This document shows, in pieces, positions 51,919 through 61,973 of a DNA stretch of 64,000 nucleotides. Below the pieces are notes generated by a model. It was not told the origin of the DNA, made no database searches, and saw nothing but the letters and a program-made list of their open reading frames with translations. The DNA comes from Arthrobacter sp. SLBN-112 (lineage in GTDB: Bacteria; Actinomycetota; Actinomycetes; Actinomycetales; Micrococcaceae), in assembly GCF_006715225.1 (NCBI RefSeq), contig NZ_VFMU01000001.1, forward strand, positions 496,001 to 560,000. The letters run 5' to 3'. Both the position numbers and the translations under genes were made by a program. The number at the start of each line of letters is the position of its first letter. Position 1 is the stretch's first letter.

Positions 51919-53043
51919 GTGAGTCTTGCCTTGAAGATCTCCCGCGCCACCATCACCCTTATCGACCTCCCGCTGCTGGAACCGTTCGTGGTTTCCTACG
52001 ACAGCTACGCCTCGATGCCCAGCGTCATCCTTACCTTGGAGACCGACGACGGCCTGACTGGCTACGGCGAAAGCGTCCCGGACGGGCACATCACCGGAGA
52101 GACGCCCACCGGAACGGTTGAAGCACTGCGGACGGAACTGGTTCCCGCAGTGCTGGGACTGGACCCCCGCGACATCACGGCCGTGCACCAGCACCTCAAC
52201 AAGGCGCTTAAAGGCTGCGGAGCCGCGAAGGCCGCCGTCGACATTGCCTGCTGGGACCTGGCCGGGAAGGCGGCCAACCGCCCCATCTACAGCCTGCTGG
52301 GGGGACGCCGCCCGGAACAGCCCACCATCGCCAGGGTCATGAGCATCCTTGCCCCGGAGGTCCTGGCCGAACAGGCGGTCCAGGCGCGAAACCAGGGTTA
52401 CCGCCACCTCAAGATGAAGCTCGGTGGCGGTGACGGCCTGGATGTTGAACGCGTCCGGGCTGTCCGCACAGCGATCGGCACGGACCTCGCCATCCGGGTG
52501 GACGTCAACCAGGGGTGGGCCGATCCCGCCACCGCACGTGAAATGATTCAGGCCCTGGAACCGTACGGAATCGATTGGGTGGAACAACCGCTACCCGCCG
52601 ACGATATCGACGGTTTCAAGCTGCTGCGCCAGGCCACCGGCGCCCGCCTCATGGCTGACGAATCAGTGGTTGATGCCGCCGACCTGGTCCGGTTTGTCCG
52701 CGACCGTTCAGTGGACATGGTCAACCTCAAACTCATGAAGAGCGGTGGGATCACACCCTGCCACCGCCTGGCCACGCAAGCCGAACTCGGCGGCCTCAAG
52801 GTCCAGATCGGTTCGATGCTGGAAACCAGCATCGCCTCAGCCGCCGGATTCCACTTGGCCCTTTCCCACCCCAACATTGTGTCCACTGAACTGTCAGGAC
52901 CAGTGAAGTTCGCCCGGGAGCCCGGCAACCTGGCCTACGTCCTGCCCGAGGTCCAGGTGGGTGAGGGCCCGGGGCTGGGCGTGGACGTGGACCTTGATGT
53001 CCTGGCCGACCTGACGGTCAGTGCATGTGGGGTAACTGCGTGA
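51919..53043 (+). CDS. Enolase-superfamily racemase/epimerase (MLE subgroup)
   Basis: 374 residues, GTG 51919 (a TTG at 51931 is possible). The catalytic lysines are in HLKMKLGG (Lys165 and Lys167, KxK) and NLKLMKSGG (Lys271). Metal ligands are RVDVNQGW (Asp195), WVEQP (Glu222) and MADES (Asp247). This set fits 1,1-proton-transfer racemases/epimerases such as N-succinylamino acid racemase or dipeptide epimerase. The Asp-x-Asp motif typical of Ala-Glu epimerases is absent (STELSG at that site), so an N-acyl amino acid racemase is preferred from context. It overlaps the M20 gene by 4 bp. Confidence 0.85.
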   Translation: MSLALKISRATITLIDLPLLEPFVVSYDSYASMPSVILTLETDDGLTGYGESVPDGHITGETPTGTVEALRTELVPAVLGLDPRDITAVHQHLNKALKGCGAAKAAVDIACWDLAGKAANRPIYSLLGGRRPEQPTIARVMSILAPEVLAEQAVQARNQGYRHLKMKLGGGDGLDVERVRAVRTAIGTDLAIRVDVNQGWADPATAREMIQALEPYGIDWVEQPLPADDIDGFKLLRQATGARLMADESVVDAADLVRFVRDRSVDMVNLKLMKSGGITPCHRLATQAELGGLKVQIGSMLETSIASAAGFHLALSHPNIVSTELSGPVKFAREPGNLAYVLPEVQVGEGPGLGVDVDLDVLADLTVSACGVTA

Positions 53044-54185
53044 TCAGTGACGCTGCGCGGCGCCGTCTTCACGGCATCTGGAACCACCTCCACCAGCACC
53101 CGGAGCCGAGCATGGAGGAATTTGCCACCTCCGATTACCTGGCCGGCCTGCTCACGAGGGCAGGCCTGGAACCCCGGAAATTCGGCACGTTCCCCGGGTT
53201 CACGGTGGATGTCGGGGAGGGCGTTCCCAGGATAGGGCTCAGGGCGGACATGGATGCGTTGGTGCAGGAGGTGGACGGGCGACCCACCGTGGTCCATTCG
53301 TGCGGCCATGACGCGAACATGGCGATCGTGGCTGCCGTCATGCTCGAACTCGCGGAGCAGGCGGGGCCGATGGACGGCGCTGTCCGCGCCATCTTCCAAC
53401 CGGCGGAGGAGGCTGGCAACGGTGCGGAACGTGTGGCGGCACTTGGTGTCACGGACGGGCTCGAGTACCTCTTCGGTGTGCACCTGCGTCCGCAGCAGGA
53501 GCTCCCGGCACCCTGTCTGGCACCTGCCATCTCGCATGGCGCCTGCCTTTTTGCCACCGGCACCATCACTGGTGAAGACCACCATGGCGCGCGGCCCCAC
53601 CTGGGGGCGAACGCCGTCGAACTTGCGTTTGAAGTCTCGGCAGGGCTGCGGCGCCTAAAAATCGATCCGCAAGTGCCGAGTTCCGCCAAAATGACAATGC
53701 TGCAGGCCGGCGGAAGCAACCTCAACGTCATCCCCGGCAGCGGGCACTTCGGAGTGGACATGAGGGCCCAAACGAACGAGGCCATGGACACGTTGCGGAC
53801 CGGGCTGGCGGAGGTGTGCCGCTCGGTGGCCGCTGCCGCCGGGGCCGACATCCGCCTCGACTTCCGCGACGAAGTGCCTGCTGCAGTGATAGGTCCGGAA
53901 GCCGAGGCTGCCCTGGCTTCGTCGATCACGGCAACACTCGGCAGCGGGTTCCTGCGTCCCAGGATCGTGATCTCCGGGTCCGACGACTTCCACTTCTACA
54001 CCCGGCGGAACCCTGCACTTCAGGCCGCCATGCTGGCCGTCGGCGCGAACGTCCAACCCGGACTGCACCACCCGGGCATGACCTTCGACGGCGATGCGAT
54101 GGAACGTGCCGTTGCTGTCCTTTTGGCGTCCTGCCGTCAGATGGCCGGATACGGGTCAGCCCGCGCGTCGAACCGCCGCCTGTAG
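53040..54185 (+). CDS. M20 family amidohydrolase, probable N-acyl-amino acid hydrolase
   Basis: 381 residues from GTG 53040, overlapping the racemase stop (GTGA). The M20D pattern is seen in IWNHLHQHPEPSMEEF, GLRADMDALVQEVDGRP, VVHSCGHDANMAIVAAVMLE (metal ligands), FQPAEEAGNGAERVAALGVT (catalytic Glu) and DHHGARPHLGANAVELAFEV. The C-terminal ligand is in LHHPGMTFD. It would release the acyl group from an N-acyl amino acid. Its 3' end overlaps the convergent GlxA-type gene by 49 bp. Confidence 0.88.
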   Translation: MISDAARRRLHGIWNHLHQHPEPSMEEFATSDYLAGLLTRAGLEPRKFGTFPGFTVDVGEGVPRIGLRADMDALVQEVDGRPTVVHSCGHDANMAIVAAVMLELAEQAGPMDGAVRAIFQPAEEAGNGAERVAALGVTDGLEYLFGVHLRPQQELPAPCLAPAISHGACLFATGTITGEDHHGARPHLGANAVELAFEVSAGLRRLKIDPQVPSSAKMTMLQAGGSNLNVIPGSGHFGVDMRAQTNEAMDTLRTGLAEVCRSVAAAAGADIRLDFRDEVPAAVIGPEAEAALASSITATLGSGFLRPRIVISGSDDFHFYTRRNPALQAAMLAVGANVQPGLHHPGMTFDGDAMERAVAVLLASCRQMAGYGSARASNRRL

Positions 54186-55102
54186 TCCGTGGGGGTGGTG
54201 GAAAAGGCGGCTGCGAAGTTCTGGCGCAGGGTGACGGCGTTGCCGAATCCGCAGTCGGTGGAGATCTGTTCGATCGACAGGTCCGTGGTTTCGAGCAGCC
54301 GCCGGGCGGCGTCGAGCCGGCGGGCGCGGATCCACGCGGCAGGTGTGGTCCCGGTTGCGGCCCGGAAGGCGCGGACAAATGTGCGGCGGCTCAGGTGCGC
54401 CTGGGCCGCCAGCCTGTCGATGGTTAGCGGCTCCCCCAGGCGGGCCAGCACCCATTCAAGCAGGCGCGAAATCGGGTCGTCACTTGAGCCCGCCGGCACC
54501 GGATGCTCGATGTACTGCGCCTGTCCGCCCTCCCGGTGCGGCGCGATGACCAGGCTGCGGGCCACCTGGTTGGCTGCCTCCGCCCCCAGGCGGGCCCGCA
54601 CGACATGCAGGCAGGCATCCAGCGCGGAGGCAGTGCCGGCGGAGGTGAGCACATCACCGTGGTCGATGTAGAGGACAGACTGGTCCAGCGGGACATCCGG
54701 GTGCCGCGCAGCAAGGGAGTCGAATGCCTGCCAGTGCGTGACGGCCGGACGCCCGGCGAGCAGTCCGGCGTCGGATACGGGGATCGCGCCAAGGCACAAC
54801 CCCAGAATGGGCGCCCCGCGCCCGTGTGCCTCCTGGAGCACCTGCCGCAGCGAATTGCCCAGCATGCGCCCGTCGTCGAACCATGAAGGCACCACCACGA
54901 TGTCCGCTTCCTTTGCGGCCGCCGGTCCTTCCATCTCCCCCAGCCGGTATCCCTCAGCGGTGGTGATCCCGCCTTCCTGGTCGGAAAAAAGAACCGTCGT
55001 CCAGCCGGCAAGGCCCTGCCGCGCCACCTCATCGAAAACCATCTGCGGAACAGAGAGGTGGAACATCGTCACCCCGTCGAAGGCATACACGGCGATCCTC
55101 AT
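54137..55102 (-). CDS. GlxA family transcriptional regulator (DJ-1/PfpI + AraC HTH)
   Basis: 321 residues. The N-terminal DJ-1/PfpI-like domain (residues about 1-185) has IAVYAFDGVTMFHLSVPQMV and GAPILGLCLGAIPVSDAGLL with the usual nucleophile-elbow Cys. An AraC HTH covers about 215-310 (LTIDRLAAQAHLSRRTFVRA, then LSIEQISTDCGFGNAVTLRQ). It is divergent from the cysteine hydrolase gene at 55240 and probably regulates it and the SMR genes. Its last 16 codons overlap the M20 gene on the other strand. Confidence 0.9.
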   Translation of the reverse strand: MRIAVYAFDGVTMFHLSVPQMVFDEVARQGLAGWTTVLFSDQEGGITTAEGYRLGEMEGPAAAKEADIVVVPSWFDDGRMLGNSLRQVLQEAHGRGAPILGLCLGAIPVSDAGLLAGRPAVTHWQAFDSLAARHPDVPLDQSVLYIDHGDVLTSAGTASALDACLHVVRARLGAEAANQVARSLVIAPHREGGQAQYIEHPVPAGSSDDPISRLLEWVLARLGEPLTIDRLAAQAHLSRRTFVRAFRAATGTTPAAWIRARRLDAARRLLETTDLSIEQISTDCGFGNAVTLRQNFAAAFSTTPTDYRRRFDARADPYPAI

Positions 55103-55239
55103 GGCGCCCCTTCCCGTACTTTTGGCCCGAATCCATCGTACGTTCGCCTTCGTGCCACTGTTGACCTACATCCGGAACGGGAAGACTGGAACGGCCGCCA
55201 ACCGGCAACCGAATCAAACGCCAGGGAGAACCAAGACCA

Positions 55240-55878
55240 ATGAGCAACCCCCGCCGCGCCCTCATCCTCATCGATGTGCAGCAGCAGTACTTCAGCGGCC
55301 CCCTCGAAATCCAGTACCCGCCGCACCAGGAGTCCCTGCCCACCATCGCCAAAGCGGTGGACGCCGCCACGGCCGCCGGCATTCCCATCGCCGTGATCCA
55401 GCACTCCGCCGGCGAAGGCGCGCCTGTGTTTGCTCCCGGCACACCTGCCTTCGAGCTGCACCCCGAGATCGAACGCCGCAAGACCGGCGAATGGAAGTCG
55501 TTGGTCAAGCAGTACGGCTCGGTTTACACAGGTACGGACCTCGCCGAATGGCTGCGGAAGCACGACGTCGACACGGTCACCTTGGTGGGCTACATGACCA
55601 ACAACTGCGTGCTCGCCTCCGCCGTGGAGGCAGAGTTCCTCGGCTTCAGCACCGAAGTCCTCTCCGATGCCACGGGTGCCATCAACCTCGCCAATGACGC
55701 AGGTTCCGCCGACGCAAAAACAGTGCACACCACGCTGCTGGCGCTGCTGAACTCGAACTGGGCAGCAGTGGCCGACACCGGCACCTGGGCCAACGCCCTG
55801 AGTGCGCAGCAGCCACTCACCGGCAGTGACCTCGGCAGCTCCGCCGTGGCCGGACTGGAACTGGTTCCGCAAACCTAG
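55240..55878 (+). CDS. Isochorismatase-family cysteine hydrolase
   Basis: 212 residues. The catalytic triad is visible: ALILIDVQQQYFSG (Asp), EWKSLVKQYGSVYTGTDLAE (Lys) and VTLVGYMTNNCVLASAVEAE (nucleophile Cys). The family covers isochorismatase, nicotinamidase and other amidases. The substrate pocket does not allow a choice. It is divergent from the GlxA-type regulator and is followed by a hairpin and the SMR pair. Confidence 0.9.
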   Translation: MSNPRRALILIDVQQQYFSGPLEIQYPPHQESLPTIAKAVDAATAAGIPIAVIQHSAGEGAPVFAPGTPAFELHPEIERRKTGEWKSLVKQYGSVYTGTDLAEWLRKHDVDTVTLVGYMTNNCVLASAVEAEFLGFSTEVLSDATGAINLANDAGSADAKTVHTTLLALLNSNWAAVADTGTWANALSAQQPLTGSDLGSSAVAGLELVPQT

Positions 55879-55889
55879 CCAGCGTCCCC

Positions 55890-55921
55890 GGCTTCCCGCC
55901 TGTCCTTCCCGGCGGGAAGCC
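55890..55921 (+). terminator. Hairpin after cysteine hydrolase gene
   Basis: GGCTTCCCGCC (55890-55900) and GGCGGGAAGCC (55911-55921) pair perfectly around a 10-nt loop. There is no T-run, so read-through into the SMR genes is possible. Confidence 0.6.
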
Positions 55922-55993
55922 CGGGAACACCGGCAGCAATCGCGGCGTTGCATCCACGGGAACCAGCCCAAACGAATGTCAAGGACTTTTTAG

Positions 55994-56350
55994 ATGAAGT
56001 GGATTTTTCTCGCCGGCGCCATCCTGAGTGAGGTGACAGCCTCCCTCTCATTGAAAGCGGCCCTGGATAATCCTGCCCTCTTCATCGTGGTGGTTCTCGG
56101 CTATTCCGCCTCCTTCGCATTTCTCGCCGGAGTCCTCCGCAAAGGCCTGGGCCTCGGTGTTGCCTACGGCATCTGGGCTGCCCTGGGCGTGACACTCACC
56201 GTGCTGCTGGCGGCCCTCATCTTCGGCGAAGCGCTGACCCCGGTGATGATGATCGGCGTCGCCATGGTGATCGGCGGGGTGCTCTGCGTTGAACTCGGAT
56301 CGCACAAGGAGCCGGCGGAGGAACCTGCCAAAGAAATGGTCAACTCATGA
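55994..56350 (+). CDS. SMR family multidrug efflux subunit 1
   Basis: 118 residues with four membrane helices. The conserved membrane Glu is in helix 1 (GAILSEVTASLSLKAA), and LGVAYGIWAALGVTLTVLLA is the helix 3 signature. A charged tail of about 15 residues (KEPAEEPAKEM) extends beyond the usual SMR length. It overlaps a second SMR gene by 4 bp (ATGA). Paired SMR genes often encode heterodimers that export quaternary ammonium compounds or similar cations. Confidence 0.88.
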   Translation: MKWIFLAGAILSEVTASLSLKAALDNPALFIVVVLGYSASFAFLAGVLRKGLGLGVAYGIWAALGVTLTVLLAALIFGEALTPVMMIGVAMVIGGVLCVELGSHKEPAEEPAKEMVNS

Positions 56351-56667
56351 TGTGGCTGCTGCTGGCAGCGGCAATCCTCACTGAAGTCAGCGCCACCCTC
56401 CTCCTGCGGGTCGCTTCCACCGGTAAGCGGCGCTGTTACGTACCGGTCGGCGTCGGCTATGTCCTGGCGTTCACGCTCCTCACGCTGACCCTGGACCAGG
56501 GCATGAGCCTCGGCGTTGCCTACGGCATCTGGGCCGCAGCCGGCGTCGCACTCACTGCCCTGGCCAGCCGGGTCTTCTTCAAGGAGGCCATCACCCCCGT
56601 CATGATGCTCGGCCTCGGACTCATCATCGGCGGCGTCCTGCTTATCGAACTTGGCGCAGTGCACTAA
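56347..56667 (+). CDS. SMR family multidrug efflux subunit 2
   Basis: 106 residues and four helices. The helix 1 Glu is in LLLAAAILTEVSATLLLRVA, and the helix 3 signature is SLGVAYGIWAAAGVALTALA. The first loop is basic (STGKRRC) while the partner lacks this, a charge bias that usually fixes opposite membrane orientation in paired SMR proteins. Translation is coupled to the partner. Confidence 0.88.
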   Translation: MMWLLLAAAILTEVSATLLLRVASTGKRRCYVPVGVGYVLAFTLLTLTLDQGMSLGVAYGIWAAAGVALTALASRVFFKEAITPVMMLGLGLIIGGVLLIELGAVH

Positions 56668-56700
56668 GCGTGATGTGCTGCATAACGGCGAGCACCACCC

Positions 56701-57789
56701 TCAGGGAATCAGGTTTTCCGCCCGGTAGCGGTCAAAGAGTGCGGTGAACGAGTCCAGCGTCCGCCGGTACCCCGTGAACCCGGCATCACGGCTCTTGCCC
56801 ATGTCCGTCACCACCTCGATATTGCGCCCCAGGTCACCGTCCGTGTGCCACCAGGACGCCACCCGGTCCAGCGCCGGTTCGCTGAGGTTGTGCTTAGCGG
56901 CAAGCTGCCGCCACTGGTCTTCGCGGCCCGCCATGGACTGCTCAAGGGGACGGGGCTGACCCTGGTATCCCTCCCACTCAACGCCGAAGTAGGCTGCGAG
57001 TTTCGGCCACATCCAACGCCAGCGGAATACATCGCCGTTGACGAGGTTGAACGCCTCATTAGCGGCTGCGGGAGTGGTGGAGGCCCAGAGCATGTGCTCG
57101 GCCAGCAGGCCTGCATCCGTCATGTCGGTCAGGCCGTTCCATTGTGTCTCGGATCCCGGGAAGACGAACGGCTCGCCGCTTTCCCGGCACAGGGTGGCCT
57201 GCGCGGCGAGCGTGAGGCCCATGTTCATGGCATTGCCCACCGCGTGCCCGATCACGGTATGTGCACGGTGCACGGACCAGGTGAAGGCCTTCTGAGCCGC
57301 CGCCGCCCAAAGTTCGTCCTCCTGGGCATAGTAGAAGTTGGGCACCTGAAGCCGCGGTTCCTCCTCGTGGAAGGGCGTGTCCGGCATTTCTCCGGCCGCG
57401 TACGCCTCGAATGGTCCGAGATAGTGCTTGAGGCCGGTCATCAGGGCAACGTGGGCCACCTCTTTTCCCCGCAGTGCTGCGAGGAGGTCACGGACCATGC
57501 CGGCATTGACGGCGATGTTCTCTTCCTCCGTGGTCCGCCGGGACCAAGCGGTGAAGTAGACATGTGAGGGGTTCTCCGGACCAAGTACGGCGGCCAGGGA
57601 GGCAGCCGAGGTCAGGTCTGCGGAGAGCCACCTGACGCCGGCGCGCTCGGCTCCGGGCCTGCGCGACAAGGCAAGGACCGCCCAGCCTTGTCCAACCAAG
57701 GTATCCACCAGGGCAGACCCCGCGATTCCAGTGGCTCCGACCACGAGGGCCGTCCGTCCGTTGCCTGCTGTTCCTGCGCCAATGGTCAT
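56701..57789 (-). CDS. SDR family oxidoreductase, PRISE-like (progesterone 5-beta-reductase type)
   Basis: 362 residues. The N-terminal Rossmann motif is ALVVGATGIAGSALVDTLVG. Features of the PRISE group are VYFTAWSR, VALMTGLKHYLGPFEAYAAG (Lys in place of the SDR YxxxK), then PNFYYAQEDELWAAAAQ with the catalytic Tyr. Such enzymes reduce activated C=C bonds of enones, sometimes steroids. The bacterial substrate is unknown. It is divergent from katG across a 257-bp gap. Confidence 0.82.
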   Translation of the reverse strand: MTIGAGTAGNGRTALVVGATGIAGSALVDTLVGQGWAVLALSRRPGAERAGVRWLSADLTSAASLAAVLGPENPSHVYFTAWSRRTTEEENIAVNAGMVRDLLAALRGKEVAHVALMTGLKHYLGPFEAYAAGEMPDTPFHEEEPRLQVPNFYYAQEDELWAAAAQKAFTWSVHRAHTVIGHAVGNAMNMGLTLAAQATLCRESGEPFVFPGSETQWNGLTDMTDAGLLAEHMLWASTTPAAANEAFNLVNGDVFRWRWMWPKLAAYFGVEWEGYQGQPRPLEQSMAGREDQWRQLAAKHNLSEPALDRVASWWHTDGDLGRNIEVVTDMGKSRDAGFTGYRRTLDSFTALFDRYRAENLIP

Positions 57790-57827
57790 AGTGCTCCTTC
57801 TCGTGGGTGCTGCGTGGGCCGGGACGT

Positions 57828-60341
<2,514 letters not shown>

Positions 60342-60360
60342 CCAAGGTGAACTGAACCGC

Positions 60361-60400
60361 CGGGTCAGGGCCGGCTGCAACTGCAGCCGGCCCTGACCCG
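60361..60400 (+). terminator. Strong hairpin after katG
   Basis: A perfect 19-bp inverted repeat (60361-60379 with 60382-60400) begins 19 bases after the katG stop. The innermost pairs cannot close around a 2-nt loop, but the stem is otherwise complete. Confidence 0.75.
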
Positions 60401-60448
60401 GGCTGCCTTGCGCGGCCGGCAGGGCGCGGGGCACCGTAGGATCTTGTG

Positions 60449-60967
60449 ATGGCCCAGCTCATTGCCCCAAACGTCAGCTTCCACCGGTCCTGGCTTGAAG
60501 CAGCCGCGGAATTTGGCGGCGCCCGGCAGGACGGTGCGGGCGCCGACGGCTGGTCCCTGGACGATCTCAAGGACGCCCAGGTCTTCGGCCGCTTCGTCGA
60601 TGCCCTCGTCAACGACTCACTGCCGGAAACCGTGCGCAAGCCCGGCTTGGTGCCCTGCACCTACCTTTGGATTGTCGACGGCGGCACGTTCCTCGGCTCG
60701 CTGGCCATCAGGCACGAGTTGACCGACTACCTCCTCAATGAAGGCGGGCACATCGGCTACAGCGTCAGGCCCACTGCCAGGCGGCGGGGCCATGCAGCGC
60801 AAGCCCTTGCAGACGCGCTTCCCGTGGCGCGGTCACTGGGGATCGAACGGGTTCTCCTGACGTGCGACGAGGACAACGCCGGATCGCGGGCAACCATCGA
60901 GAAGAACGGTGGCCGGTATGAGGACACGCGCAACGGCAAGCGCCGCTACTGGATCAATAACCCCTAG
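60449..60967 (+). CDS. GNAT family N-acetyltransferase
   Basis: 172 residues from ATG 60449; TAGGAT at 60437-60442 plus exactly 6 nt fits a leaderless start (a GTG at 60446 is one codon earlier). The GNAT core is seen in FLGSLAIRHELTDYLLNEGG, HIGYSVRPTARRRGHAAQAL (CoA loop) and VLLTCDEDNAGSRATIEKNG, with KRRYWI at the end. This is the common COG3981-like stand-alone type. Acceptor unknown. Confidence 0.9.
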   Translation: MAQLIAPNVSFHRSWLEAAAEFGGARQDGAGADGWSLDDLKDAQVFGRFVDALVNDSLPETVRKPGLVPCTYLWIVDGGTFLGSLAIRHELTDYLLNEGGHIGYSVRPTARRRGHAAQALADALPVARSLGIERVLLTCDEDNAGSRATIEKNGGRYEDTRNGKRRYWINNP

Positions 60968-61007
60968 CCAGGCGTATTTGCCGCCACAGGTCTGACAGAC
61001 TTGCCCG

Positions 61008-61310
61008 GTGATCACTGAACATGCCCTGCTTCCCGTCATCCCTGGCCAGGAGGAGCAATTCGAGGCCGCGTTCCGCCAGGCCCGCCCCATCATTGCTTCC
61101 ATGCCTGGTTTTCTGTCGTTGTCGCTGTCCCGCTCGATCGAATCCCCCGGCACCTACCTGCTGCTGGTCGAGTGGGAGAAGCTGGAGGACCATACGGTGG
61201 GTTTTCGCGGTTCCGCGGATTACCAGCAGTGGCGGAGCCTGCTGCACCGGTTCTATGAGCCGTTCCCGGTCGTTGAGCACTTCGAACACGTGAGCTTGGC
61301 AGGCCGCTGA
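61008..61310 (+). CDS. Antibiotic biosynthesis monooxygenase (ABM) domain protein
   Basis: 100 residues from GTG 61008. CAGACT at 60996-61001 plus exactly 6 nt marks a leaderless start. The ABM fold is shown by EHALLPVIPGQEEQFEAAFR, then ASMPGFLSLSLSRSIESPGT and YLLLVEWEKLEDHTVGFRGS, with WRSLLHRFYEPFPVVEHFE. Members range from quinol monooxygenases to haem degraders. There is no haem-binding pattern here that decides the reaction. Confidence 0.88.
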   Translation: MITEHALLPVIPGQEEQFEAAFRQARPIIASMPGFLSLSLSRSIESPGTYLLLVEWEKLEDHTVGFRGSADYQQWRSLLHRFYEPFPVVEHFEHVSLAGR

Positions 61311-61328
61311 CACGGCCGGAACATGGGG

Positions 61329-61367
61329 GAAGCCCCCGCGCGAGTCTGGCTCCAGCGCGGGGGCTTC
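61329..61367 (+). terminator. Intrinsic terminator after the ABM gene
   Basis: GAAGCCCCCGCGC (61329-61341) and GCGCGGGGGCTTC (61355-61367) pair perfectly around a 13-nt loop, followed by TTG. Confidence 0.8.
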
Positions 61368-61505
61368 TTGCTTCCCTGCCGGGGGAAATGGCGGGCAAGC
61401 ACTTAAAAACTACCGGTCAGTAGGTTGGCCAAACTGCCAAATCGGCCACCTTCGGCCAATCTTGAGCCAACCTTGAGAGGGACTCAATGACCTCTTCAGG
61501 GAATC

Positions 61506-61691
61506 TCAGTCAGCCGGCCCCGCCGTGGCGTCAGGATCTTCCTCGGGTTCAAAGGTGTTGGGCTCGGCGCCATCGGATATTCCCACGCCGTCCTTGCCAC
61601 CGGGGATCCCGGCGTCGGGATTGCCCTTGCCTGCTACGGACTCTCCCTGCGGCTCATCCTCGGGCAGTGAATCAGGTGAATTGATGGACAT
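61506..61691 (-). CDS. Small acidic hypothetical protein, 61 aa
   Basis: ATG 61691 has a consensus ribosome site (AGAAGGAGGAGC) on the minus strand. The product is rich in Asp, Glu, Pro and Gly with no hydrophobic core (PDSLPEDEPQGESVAGKGNP, then EPNTFEPEEDPDATAG), so it is probably disordered. No family was recognised. 61692-61818 upstream holds nothing recognisable. Confidence 0.65.
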   Translation of the reverse strand: MSINSPDSLPEDEPQGESVAGKGNPDAGIPGGKDGVGISDGAEPNTFEPEEDPDATAGPAD

Positions 61692-61818
61692 CGCTCCTCC
61701 TTCTATGGCTGGGCCTCCACGCTAACAGCCCCCACGGCAAAAGACGCCGGTAACGGGGGCATCACTTTTGCAGACAAACAGGAAACATCAAAATCTCACA
61801 CCAATCTCCCAAATTATC

Positions 61819-61858
61819 TTGACTTCGAACGTTTAGCGCTGTTACAAACTTTGTAACA
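61819..61858 (+). promoter_or_regulatory. Promoter and 19-bp palindromic operator of the SGNH hydrolase gene
   Basis: TTGACT (61819-61824) is followed 18 nt later by TACAAA (61843-61848). The perfect palindrome TGTTACAAACTTTGTAACA (61840-61858) covers the -10 region, as a repressor site would. The leader to the start codon is about 120 nt. Confidence 0.65.
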
Positions 61859-61973
61859 CCGGCAGCACGCCATTCCCCACGCCGCCAGGCTTCAGGAACC
61901 GAACTACTCAAGCATTTTTTGAATCGATACAACCATGCGTGGACGGAGTCCACCCTCATCAAAGGAGATGAAA

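Noticed and set aside
51919..53043. Ala-D/L-Glu dipeptide epimerase
   Set aside because: The C-terminal Asp-x-Asp motif that binds the dipeptide amino group in characterised epimerases is missing; a broader racemase call was kept.
55879..55993. Guanidine riboswitch before the SMR pair
   Set aside because: SMR pairs are often under such riboswitches, but neither the ACGR loops of the mini-ykkC type nor the guanidine-III core was found. Only a terminator-like hairpin is present.
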